The notes: generated by a model from the letters alone, not told the origin. A stretch of 64,000 bases of DNA from Thermoflexibacter ruber (GCF_900113045.1 NZ_FONY01000015.1:45786-109785), one strand, 5' to 3'; numbered from the stretch's first letter, positions 56,638 to 63,960 are shown. Numbers and translations are program-made.

Positions 56638-57717
56638 ATGCTCAAATCTATTTTTTACTATCTTGCTATCACAGTCGCATTTTCTGCCTGCCAAGATGCC
56701 TCTTCTATGGAAGAAGCCGCTAAAACCCTCTCTCAGACCTCTCCCCAAGAAAGAACTACCCTTGTGCAGGTAGCTATCTCGGAGGAAAAGCCCTTCCACT
56801 TGCAAGTGCTTGCCAATGGCAAGGTCAATGCCTTGCTGCAAAGCCAACTCTACTTCAAGGCACAGGGAACGATAGAAAAGATAAACATAGCCAATGGAGA
56901 TAGGGTAAGAGCAGGGCAAACCTTAGCCGTATTGGACAATAGACAGCAAGCAGTTGCCTTAGAGCAAGCCCAAAACCAATACCGCAAGGCAGTGAACGAC
57001 CTTAACCTCGAGATAGTAAACTATGGTGGTGTTGATAGAGATACTAACAGTGTAAAGCCTCACATTTTAAATGTGTTGAAAATCAAAGTAGGCTATAACG
57101 AAGCCCTGACCGCCATCAAAAATGCCCAAGTACAGTACGATAATACCTACCTGATAGCCCCTTATGGCGGTATCATTGCTAACCTCAAAGCTCGTCCTCA
57201 CAATCCCGCACCCCTTAACGAGCCTTTCTGTACTTTGCTCAACAGGGACAACTTGGTGGTAGAAATCGCCATTTTAGAATCAGAGTTGGCTCATGTTCAG
57301 CTTGGGCAAAGTGCTACTATCCAGCCCATTACCTACCGTAGCAAGCATAGCTACCAAGGTAGGGTATTGGAAATAAACCCCATCGTAAGCGAGCAGGGGT
57401 TGGTGCGGGTAAAAGTAAAGATAGCAAACCCTGATGCCGAACTCTTAGAAGGCATGAACGTCAATGTAGTGATAGAAAAAATACTCCCTAAGTATGTCCT
57501 CGTCCCTAAGACGGCAGTAGTAGAAAGGTCAGGACGTAAAGTAGTCTTTACCCACGAAAAAGGATTGGCAAAATGGCACTATGTAACTGTGGTTCACGAA
57601 AATAGCCAAGTCATAGCTATCAGCGAGGGACTGAAGGCAGGCGAGCAGGTCATCATAGACGGCAACCTCAATCTGGGGCATGATGCCCCAGTGGAAGTAA
57701 TGAAAAAAGAGCAGTAG
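56638..57717 (+). CDS. HlyD/AcrA-type efflux periplasmic adaptor lipoprotein
   Basis: 359 aa from ATG 56638, chosen because MLKSIFYYLAITVAFSAC gives a lipobox; the frame itself opens further upstream inside the glycosyltransferase gene. Features: biotinyl-lipoyl-like half motifs QGTIEKINIANGDRVRAGQTLAVLD (about 70-94) and TYLIAPYGGIIANLKAR, a short helical hairpin between, then beta-barrel and membrane-proximal domains (ILPKYVLVPKTAVVERSGRKVVFT). It connects an RND permease to TolC. No permease is adjacent; the nearest is the RND gene at 36702-40013 beyond the first five cassettes. Confidence 0.87.
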   Translation: MLKSIFYYLAITVAFSACQDASSMEEAAKTLSQTSPQERTTLVQVAISEEKPFHLQVLANGKVNALLQSQLYFKAQGTIEKINIANGDRVRAGQTLAVLDNRQQAVALEQAQNQYRKAVNDLNLEIVNYGGVDRDTNSVKPHILNVLKIKVGYNEALTAIKNAQVQYDNTYLIAPYGGIIANLKARPHNPAPLNEPFCTLLNRDNLVVEIAILESELAHVQLGQSATIQPITYRSKHSYQGRVLEINPIVSEQGLVRVKVKIANPDAELLEGMNVNVVIEKILPKYVLVPKTAVVERSGRKVVFTHEKGLAKWHYVTVVHENSQVIAISEGLKAGEQVIIDGNLNLGHDAPVEVMKKEQ

Positions 57718-57864
57718 TAAGCTTTTCCTATTTTTTGTCTTTTAACATTTCTGTATTTGCTTATGCAGGCATTCTTACTTATCTTGCATTTCTAAAAATA
57801 CCAGCACACGCACACACGCACATAATTTTATTTTTTTACCAAACAAAATCTTTGAAAAATTACT

Positions 57865-58107
57865 ATGCACTTACAAACTATTGCGATAGAAATAGAAGCT
57901 ATCGGGAAACTAACAGAACGAGAAAGAAAGATTATGCAAATGCTCGCAGAGGGTATGCTTAATAAGCAAATTGCTGATATACTTCATATCAGCCCACACA
58001 CCGTCAAAAACCACAAGGAAAACATCAAGACAAAGCTAAAAATAGCTGACTGCAATAGCCTACTCAAAGTAGCTATCAAGTACAACGAACATTGGGGCGT
58101 TTCTTGA
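57865..58107 (+). CDS. Stand-alone LuxR/GerE-type HTH protein 2
   Basis: 80 aa. LTERERKIMQMLAEGMLNKQIADILHISPHTVKNHKENIKTKL is a full GerE HTH with the canonical recognition helix, more typical than the two other copies. No receiver or sensor domain. Located 147 bp after the adaptor gene and 190 bp before the cassette 6 peptide. Confidence 0.85.
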   Translation: MHLQTIAIEIEAIGKLTERERKIMQMLAEGMLNKQIADILHISPHTVKNHKENIKTKLKIADCNSLLKVAIKYNEHWGVS

Positions 58108-58203
58108 TTTTTTGAAATTTTAACTAAAAAATAGGAAAACTTTACTACTGAAAATCAGCAAATTAGTAACCTTTTCCTGTTGACTTTGCTGTTTTTCCTG
58201 CTT

Positions 58204-58236
58204 TACTTTATAGCGTACTTTGGTACTTAGCTAAGT
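58204..58236 (+). promoter_or_regulatory. Cassette 6 promoter/operator element
   Basis: TACTTTA (58204) and TACTTTG (58216) 12 bp apart, GTACTTTGGTAC (58215-58226) fused to ACTTAGCTAAGT (58225-58236), 61 bp before the peptide ATG. The 5' leader matches that of cassette 1. Confidence 0.75.
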
Positions 58237-58297
58237 GAATTTTGAGTTCTTAAAATTATCAATCTTTAAAAAGTCAAATTTAAAAAAATTTAAAAAC

Positions 58298-58519
58298 ATG
58301 AAAAATAAAGGAAAATTAAAACTTGTTGGACTATTCTTAGGACTACTAATAACACTTGCTAACTTCTCTACTGTCCAATCTGACGGAAGCAGTATGATAA
58401 AAAGATACAAACCAGAAGTATGTGTAAAAGCTGGAGTACATGGTGCAAAATGTACTACCCCAAGCCCAAGTGGCTCTTGTGATACTGAGGCAAATTGTGA
58501 TATAGTTCCTATAGTTTAG
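58298..58519 (+). CDS. Cassette 6 secreted cysteine-rich peptide A
   Basis: 73 aa from ATG 58298; an upstream in-frame start at 58235 lies in the operator. Leader MKNKGKLKLVGLFLGLLITLANFSTVQS, cleavage around VQS (about 28). Core VCVKAGVHGAKC-x8-C-x5-C with SGSC, the two-peptide-cassette spacing (9, 8, 5). Confidence 0.75.
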   Translation: MKNKGKLKLVGLFLGLLITLANFSTVQSDGSSMIKRYKPEVCVKAGVHGAKCTTPSPSGSCDTEANCDIVPIV

Positions 58520-58574
58520 GCGTACCAAACATCTATTTACCTATTCATCTATCCATTTTTAAAATTATGTTGTT

Positions 58575-58784
58575 ATGAAAAAATTTCTTTTAATAATGTC
58601 CTTAATGCTGATTACTTGCTACATAAGCGATGATGTCCATGGAGAGGGCGGTCCTGCCCAGCCCAAGCGTTATCATTTAGTTATTTGTTATAGTGAAAGA
58701 GGCATACCCGCAGCAGGTTGTGCGATTGCAGATTGGTCAGGTCCTTGTGATAGACCACAAAAATGTGAATATGCACAAAACTAA
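58575..58784 (+). CDS. Cassette 6 secreted cysteine-rich peptide B
   Basis: 69 aa. Leader MKKFLLIMSLMLITCYISDDVHGEGG, cleavage around VHG (about 23). Core ICYSERGIPAAGC-AIADWSGPC-DRPQK-CEYAQN: C-x10-C-x8-C-x5-C with SGPC. Related to peptide B of cassette 4. Confidence 0.75.
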   Translation: MKKFLLIMSLMLITCYISDDVHGEGGPAQPKRYHLVICYSERGIPAAGCAIADWSGPCDRPQKCEYAQN

Positions 58785-58803
58785 TACCCAGTCTTAGTAT
58801 TTG

Positions 58804-58839
58804 AAGTGTCTTGGCTTACTAAAATAAGTCAAGGCACTT
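58804..58839 (+). terminator. Intercistronic hairpin, cassette 6
   Basis: AAGTGTCTTGGCTTA and TAAGTCAAGGCACTT, 15-base arms with two G-T pairs and a 6-base loop, 20 bp after peptide B. Confidence 0.75.
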
Positions 58840-58911
58840 AACTTACACTTGAAAAATATTAAATAAAGTCTTTTATCTATTACTACTCATAAAATAAATA
58901 GCAAAGTTACT

Positions 58912-60120
58912 ATGATACTGACTTCAATAAAAAAGCCTTTATACATTGGATTAATTAATATATTATTAGTCTTCTGTATTTGCTGTACTGATAAACATGC
59001 AGAGCAACAGGCTCATTCCACAGCTAATAAGGCAATTGAATTTGTTATAGACTCTATTACTATCTCTACTGACTCTACTTTTCTAAGCTTTTATGATACC
59101 TATTCTGTTATTAATGTTGCAGGTAAACCTACCTTTTATGGCTATAATCACAAAAGGCACAGCATAGACATTCTTAGCTTAGAAGGAAATGACCAGAGAA
59201 ATAGGATTGTCTTGCAAAAGGAAGGTCCTGATGGCATAGATGATTTATACTCTATCCATGTTCAGTCTCCTGACAGTATTTTTATCTCTACCCAAACATC
59301 ATTTTATTTAGTTTCTAGCGAGGGGCGTCTTCTGAACAAGTGGAACGTGGAAGCTGATAATATTGCTTTTTTTAGCAAGAACGCACTTCATATTACTGCT
59401 GAAACGCCTATCTCTTACGACAGTCATAATAAAATAATCTATGCTAAAATAGTGCCTTATGACAGAAATATCTCTGGGCAAAAAACCTATCGAATGCCTA
59501 TACTTGGGAAATATAACCTTAATAATAAGACCTTTACTGCACTACCTGTATATTTTCCAAAAGCCTATCAAGAGGAGTATAAAGGATTTCTTGACAAAGT
59601 AAAAATGAGTAATAGCTACCATAAAGGAAGATTAAAGCGCATATACTTTACTTTTGGAGCTATGTCTTCTTTAGCCTATTATGATGTAGAAAAAGAGAAA
59701 TACCTATTGACAGATGCTCCATCGATAATCACTGATAATGAAGCTCCCAGTTTAGCTTGGAGCGACGCAAACAATATAGACAAAAAGATGCGACATTTTA
59801 TCAACAATGTATTTTTTGGGAATACGGTCTATGAGGCAGGAATAGGTATAGGATTTAGACTTCATCTCGACAAACTTCCAAGTAATGTAACAGACCTGCG
59901 TAATGCTGCATTAAAAAGAAAACTTATTTTGACTGCCTTTGATAGTAGTCATCATATTTTAAAAGAAGTAGATTTTCCTATTAGAAACGTAGCACGTGAA
60001 TTTGCTTTTGTAGCAAATGGGAGGCTTTATCTACCAATGTGGAGTATAAACCCAAAAGACGAAGACGAAAATAAACTCAAATTCTTGATTTTGAATGTAA
60101 AATATGAGGAAAGCAATTAA
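58912..60120 (+). CDS. DUF4221-like beta-propeller lipoprotein, subtype B, cassette 6
   Basis: 402 aa. Lipobox VFCICC (Cys about 24-25). Shares IDSITISTDSTFLSFYDTYSVI, GYNHKRHSIDILSLEG, LQKEGPDGIDDLYSIHVQSPDSIFIS, LAWSDANNIDKKMRHFINNV and GFRLHLDKLPSNVTDLRN with the cassette 4 propeller. Signature loop EGPDGID. The stop overlaps the following CxC lipoprotein start by 17 bp. Confidence 0.82.
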   Translation: MILTSIKKPLYIGLINILLVFCICCTDKHAEQQAHSTANKAIEFVIDSITISTDSTFLSFYDTYSVINVAGKPTFYGYNHKRHSIDILSLEGNDQRNRIVLQKEGPDGIDDLYSIHVQSPDSIFISTQTSFYLVSSEGRLLNKWNVEADNIAFFSKNALHITAETPISYDSHNKIIYAKIVPYDRNISGQKTYRMPILGKYNLNNKTFTALPVYFPKAYQEEYKGFLDKVKMSNSYHKGRLKRIYFTFGAMSSLAYYDVEKEKYLLTDAPSIITDNEAPSLAWSDANNIDKKMRHFINNVFFGNTVYEAGIGIGFRLHLDKLPSNVTDLRNAALKRKLILTAFDSSHHILKEVDFPIRNVAREFAFVANGRLYLPMWSINPKDEDENKLKFLILNVKYEESN

Positions 60121-60568
60121 ACATTGGCTATTGCTTGTTTATTTGGCTACTTCGTGTGTGCAAGAACGTAATCAAGTAGAAGAAATAGATGAACACTTCA
60201 TCAACTTTTTAACCCAAGAGATAAACTTTGACATGAAAAGCAAGGGTAAATGGGGAATAGTCATACTACAAGGCAGTGATTGCGCTTGTAAAGAAGCTAA
60301 TCATTTGTTTATTAATAGCTTAATAAGAAAATTTAAGAACATTAATTTTGTTATCATTGCTAAGAATGATATAGAGAATAGAATAAAAACTACGATAACT
60401 ATGCGATCTAACATTAGTATTTATTTTGAAGATAACGACCAATTATTAGAAAAACATGGTAATTTATTTGTCGGAGATAAAATCTTTATTTTTGAAGATG
60501 GAAGTTTTACTCAAACGCTTAACATTGAAAAAGATAATTATGAAGTTATAGAAGATTCTTTTATGTAA
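60104..60568 (+). CDS. Thioredoxin-like lipoprotein with CxC motif, cassette 6
   Basis: 154 aa. Lipobox YLATSC (Cys about 18). The redox site is LQGSDCACKEANHLFINSL (Cys-Ala-Cys), then FVIIAKND, IYFEDNDQLLEKHGNLFVGDKIFIFEDG. Matches the cassette 4 protein in motif and C-terminal half (LLEKHGN-[IL]-FV). No glycosyltransferase follows; the HTH gene 3 module begins about 60 bp later. Confidence 0.76.
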   Translation: MRKAIKHWLLLVYLATSCVQERNQVEEIDEHFINFLTQEINFDMKSKGKWGIVILQGSDCACKEANHLFINSLIRKFKNINFVIIAKNDIENRIKTTITMRSNISIYFEDNDQLLEKHGNLFVGDKIFIFEDGSFTQTLNIEKDNYEVIEDSFM

Positions 60569-60691
60569 TTATATATACTTGTAATTAATTTCTCAAATCT
60601 ATTTGAAAACTTGCTCAAAAAACCCACCTAAACTATTAGTTGCTTTTTCCCACTTTTCCCGCTTTTTAACACTTCCCTACTTGCAAAAGTG

Positions 60692-60707
60692 GCTAAGTTT
60701 GCTTAGC
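60692..60707. promoter_or_regulatory. Everted CTAAG/CTTAG site upstream of HTH gene 3
   Basis: GCTAAG-TTTG-CTTAGC, identical to 42456-42471 and in the same place relative to the HTH start. Possibly an autoregulatory site. Confidence 0.6.
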
Positions 60708-60792
60708 TTTGAATTACTGTAAATAAATACTACACGCACATAGAGAGGTTACACACAGATAGTTCCTTTTACTAAAACCTTTTTTCTTTCCT

Positions 60793-61026
60793 ATGTTAAA
60801 TCCTGCAAATCCGCTCACTAAAACTGAGCAAAGAATCTTTGAAGTGATTGGAAGTGGCATTATTAGCAACAAGGCTATTGGGAACAGGCTGAGCATCAGC
60901 CAGCATACTGTAAAGAACCATAAAGAAAACATCAAGCAAAAACTGAAGCTAACTACCTGCCAAGAACTTTTGGAGTTAGCTGTGCAGAGTAAGCAATTTT
61001 CGCCAGAGGAAAAGACAGAAGAATGA
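60793..61026 (+). CDS. Stand-alone LuxR/GerE-type HTH protein 3
   Basis: 77 aa. MLNPANPLTKTEQRIFEVIG...ISQHTVKNHKENIKQKL: identical to HTH protein 1 for about the first 50 residues, then diverges (LTTCQELLELAVQSKQFSPEEKTEE). The DNA upstream is also duplicated (from about 60628; compare 42396), so the whole HTH-operator-peptide leader module was copied. Starts 167 bp before the cassette 7 peptide. Confidence 0.82.
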   Translation: MLNPANPLTKTEQRIFEVIGSGIISNKAIGNRLSISQHTVKNHKENIKQKLKLTTCQELLELAVQSKQFSPEEKTEE

Positions 61027-61103
61027 AAAAATAGTAACATATTACTACTCATTATCAGCAAATTAGTAAAATTTTCCTATTGACTTTGCTATTTTCCCTG
61101 CTT

Positions 61104-61136
61104 TACTTTGTAGCGTACTTTGGTACTTAGCTAAGT
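61104..61136 (+). promoter_or_regulatory. Cassette 7 promoter/operator element
   Basis: TACTTTG at 61104 and 61116, GTACTTTGGTAC (61115-61126) and ACTTAGCTAAGT (61125-61136), 56 bp before the peptide ATG. Confidence 0.75.
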
Positions 61137-61192
61137 GGTTGCTGCAATGGTAAAATTGAAAACCTTGTTGGAAATTTAAACTACTCAAATTT

Positions 61193-61429
61193 ATGAAATC
61201 AAAATTGAAGAAAATTGGGATAGTTGCTTTGCTTTTGGTAACGGGCAGTCAAGAGCAAGTAATGAAAATGTTTGGTGAAAGTGCTGCACCTGTGTCTAAT
61301 GAGGTGAAGGCACAGACTTATGTTCCACAAAATTTTTGGCAGTTTTATTACTGCACTACACCTAAGGGGCGAGTGGGAGGCGAATGCGCGAGTTGGGGAA
61401 ATTGTCTAAGTCAACAGTCTTGCGGATAG
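61193..61429 (+). CDS. Cassette 7 secreted cysteine-rich peptide
   Basis: 78 aa. Leader LKKIGIVALLLVTGSQEQVMKMFGES...NEVKAQ nearly identical to that of cassette 2, cleavage at VKA|Q (about 41). Core YYCTTPKGRVGGECASWGNCLSQQSCG: C-x10-C-x5-C-x5-C. It lacks the extra YWCYPC segment of the cassette 2 core. Confidence 0.78.
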   Translation: MKSKLKKIGIVALLLVTGSQEQVMKMFGESAAPVSNEVKAQTYVPQNFWQFYYCTTPKGRVGGECASWGNCLSQQSCG

Positions 61430-61438
61430 ATTTTTATT

Positions 61439-61477
61439 AAAATGAGTGAGTAGAAATAGTTTTTATTCACTCATTTT
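61439..61477 (+). terminator. Intercistronic hairpin, cassette 7
   Basis: AAAATGAGTGA and TCACTCATTTT, 11-bp arms with a 17-base loop followed by ATTTTA, 9 bp after the peptide stop. Confidence 0.72.
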
Positions 61478-61523
61478 ATTTTACTGCTTTTACAACATGT
61501 GTGCAAATAACCCAATAATCCCT

Positions 61524-62711
61524 ATGATGAAGCCAATCACTGCCTTTTGTATAATTTTCATACCTTTACTTTTTATTTTGAGTTGTAATAATTCGGAAAA
61601 AGCATTTGTTAATGATAATGAGTTTACTTTAGTTGAGGTTGATACAGTACATATCCCAATAGACACTGTCACTACTCCTTATGATATTTCTATAAGCCAT
61701 TATACAGATGATAGAAGCAAGATAGAATATCTAATATTGATGAATAGAAAAAATAATAGCCTACAATTTTATGATTGGGCTACCCAAAAACTTTATAAAA
61801 CTGTTTCCTTGGAAAGAGAGGGTCCGAATGGTGTAGGTGGAGCCTTGTCTTTCCATTTTCAAAGTTGGGATTCTATCTATGTATTGGCAAGCTACCACTA
61901 TCGCTTGTCTTTGATAGATACTACTGCCAAAGTCAAACAGAAATATAGACTTCTCAAAACTGATATGAAGTTGGATGAAGGGAGGGTATCTCGCCCTCAA
62001 GGAGAGTATTCCGCCTTACCTTCCTCTAATTATATGAACCCTTTGATAAAAGTTGGAAGTTTTATTTACATGACAGGTGTACCTGATTTGAATATAAACA
62101 GCCTTGAATATTATAAGAAAGGGAGAATAGGTATCCAACTTAGTTTAGAGAATGGGCAAATAGAATATTACAAAGATTATCCTCAAATGTACAGAGATAA
62201 ATACTTCTTTCCTCCTCAATATATTACCAAATTCAGTAGTACGTATATTCCAAATAAGAATAAAATAATTTATAGTTTTCCCATAGATGAAAACTTATAT
62301 GAGTTAGACTTAAAAACAGGGAATATAAATGCTATAATTCCTGATAAAAGCCAATATTTTAAAGAATTAAAGCCAATTTCTAAAAAAGCAGACAGAGATA
62401 TGAATACTGATTATTTATATTCTGTTAATAATGTTAGTTATGAAAGGATTATTTATGACCAATATAGAAAAGTCTATTATCGCTTTACAAATATTCCAAA
62501 CACAAAAAAGAAAGATGAATATGATAATCAGCCTTATGTAGTTCATTCTGTTGTTATTTTAGATGAAAACTTGAAAAAATTAGGAGAAACAATCTTGAAT
62601 GAAAGATATACAGTAGGTTATCATCTGTGCCTACCTGATGGCTTGTATTTGCAAAAATATAATTTTAGTGAAGATGAAATTGCATTTGTAAAGTTTACAC
62701 TGAAAAATTAG
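61524..62711 (+). CDS. DUF4221-like beta-propeller lipoprotein, cassette 7
   Basis: 395 aa from ATG 61524; the frame opens earlier at a GTG inside the hairpin. MMKPITAFCIIFIPLLFILSC is the lipoprotein signal. Family features LMNRKNNSLQFYDWATQKLYKTVSLEREGPNGVGG, FQSWDSIYVLASYHYRLSLIDTT, SFPIDENLYELDLKTGNI, YDQYRKVYYRFTNIP and ILDENLKKLGETILNE. Closest to the cassette 2 propeller. Confidence 0.82.
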   Translation: MMKPITAFCIIFIPLLFILSCNNSEKAFVNDNEFTLVEVDTVHIPIDTVTTPYDISISHYTDDRSKIEYLILMNRKNNSLQFYDWATQKLYKTVSLEREGPNGVGGALSFHFQSWDSIYVLASYHYRLSLIDTTAKVKQKYRLLKTDMKLDEGRVSRPQGEYSALPSSNYMNPLIKVGSFIYMTGVPDLNINSLEYYKKGRIGIQLSLENGQIEYYKDYPQMYRDKYFFPPQYITKFSSTYIPNKNKIIYSFPIDENLYELDLKTGNINAIIPDKSQYFKELKPISKKADRDMNTDYLYSVNNVSYERIIYDQYRKVYYRFTNIPNTKKKDEYDNQPYVVHSVVILDENLKKLGETILNERYTVGYHLCLPDGLYLQKYNFSEDEIAFVKFTLKN

Positions 62712-62715
62712 AGAT

Positions 62716-63177
62716 ATGAGATACATCGGCATACTTTTTTTCATCTTACTATTCGGGTGTAGTTCAAACCCCAATAAAGAACGAGAAGAAAAATTAATAG
62801 ATTTATTACAATCGTATCAGTTAGGTAGTAGTTTAGATAAATCTATTTACCTTATCACTATTACAGGTGGGTGCGGTGGTTGTATGCAAGAAGCCGCCAC
62901 ATTCATAAGAACAAATGTAAAAGACAATCGCTATTTGTTTATTATCAGCACTGACTCGAGAAAAGCAGTGAGTCTTGACTTTGAATATCATGTAAGGCAA
63001 AGTCCTAATTTTTTGATTGATACCAAGCTATTAGCACAAAAATATGAATTAGTAGAGATAGAGCATCCTGTGATATATTTTTGCAAAAATAAAAAAGTGG
63101 TAGATATACGTGAACTTACTTACCAAAATGCAGATAGCTTATTCAGCTATATAAATAATTTTCTGGACAATCTATGA
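62716..63177 (+). CDS. Thioredoxin-like lipoprotein (CGGC), cassette 7
   Basis: 153 aa. Lipobox ILLFGC (Cys about 15). ITITGGCGGCMQEAATFIR (about 46-64) is identical to cassette 2 through CGGCMQ, and EHPVIYFCKNKKVVD keeps the extra Cys after the cis-Pro-like position. Begins 4 bp after the propeller stop and overlaps the glycosyltransferase ATG by 4 bp. Confidence 0.78.
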   Translation: MRYIGILFFILLFGCSSNPNKEREEKLIDLLQSYQLGSSLDKSIYLITITGGCGGCMQEAATFIRTNVKDNRYLFIISTDSRKAVSLDFEYHVRQSPNFLIDTKLLAQKYELVEIEHPVIYFCKNKKVVDIRELTYQNADSLFSYINNFLDNL

Positions 63178-63699
63178 AAAATATCTTACTACTATTACAT
63201 ATTTTTGAGAGCCACTACACCCCCACTTTCCAACTTGCTAAACTACTCCAATCACAGGGCTATCAGGCAGTTTATGCCGTCCCAGAACGCTATAAGGCAC
63301 ACATAGAGGCACAGGGTTTTACTTCCATAACTTTACTTGGCTTCCCCTTTGGACTTGGTTTTGAGAAGGACAACAGAGAGTTTGAAAAAAGCCAAGACCT
63401 TTACTTAGATGTACTCCTTGACAAAATCTCTAACCGCATTTACGAGGACAGAAAAGCAAAACTCTCTCAAATAGTAGATGCCCTACAACCCACTCTTATC
63501 CTGATAGATATGTGGATAAGTACAGATTTGATAATGGTGTACCCCAAAGTTTGGACAAATAAAGCTACAAGAACTGCTCACCAATCCCCTTTACAAGCAA
63601 AACCTACAAACCTTCAAAGAAAAAACAGAAGCAAAATATACAGAGGAGAGAGTGCTGACCCTCTTTGAGGAGTTGATGAGAGAACCTGCCTGGGTTTAG
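63174..63699 (+). pseudogene. Internally deleted glycosyltransferase with IS-like scar, cassette 7
   Basis: The first about 118 codons match the cassette 5 enzyme (SHYTPTFQLAKLLQSQGYQAVYAVPE). At about 63530 homology breaks at a short foreign stretch containing GTGTACCCCAAAGTTTGG, then resumes out of frame at the C-terminal end (LLTNPLYKQNLQTFKEKTEAKY...EPAWV, stop 63699). The literal frame instead runs to 63668 with a meaningless tail. About 270 codons including the donor-binding domain are lost, so it cannot be active. Confidence 0.88.
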
Positions 63700-63810
63700 G
63701 TGAAAACTCTATTAAAAAAACAACCATAACATACATCATTCCAAAGCAAAATACAAATCTTATATATAGAAACTACACAAAACATAATACTCTAATAATC
63801 AACAAAATAA

Positions 63811-63831
63811 TTCATAATTCATAATTCATAA
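63811..63831. repeat. Heptamer tandem repeat TTCATAA x3
   Basis: Three exact copies, the shortest array, in the more diverged spacer before cassette 8. Confidence 0.9.
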
Positions 63832-63883
63832 TTTTCTTGTTAAAAAGTTTGCAAAATACAAAATACTTACATATTATTGTGCT

Positions 63884-63905
63884 GTATTTTGGTACTTAGC
63901 TAAGT
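63884..63905 (+). promoter_or_regulatory. Cassette 8 promoter/operator element
   Basis: GTATTTTGGTAC (63884-63895, one base changed) fused to a perfect ACTTAGCTAAGT (63894-63905), 55 bp before the peptide ATG. Confidence 0.7.
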
Positions 63906-63960
63906 GGTTGCTGCAATGATAAAATTAGAAATCTTGTTGAAATTTTAAATCATTTAAATT

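Noticed and set aside
57735-57962. ORF overlapping the start of HTH gene 2
   Set aside because: Out of frame with the conserved HTH and ending in a low-complexity basic tail; the HTH frame explains the region.
42557-61026. HTH genes as response regulators of the TPR histidine kinase
   Set aside because: They contain no receiver domain and the kinase is 27 kb away; no evidence of pairing.
40338-61429. Peptides as canonical NVEALA-family or class I lantibiotic precursors
   Set aside because: The literal NVEALA motif, GG leaders and LanB/C/M enzymes are absent; only the general layout of a secreted small peptide beside a propeller lipoprotein is similar.
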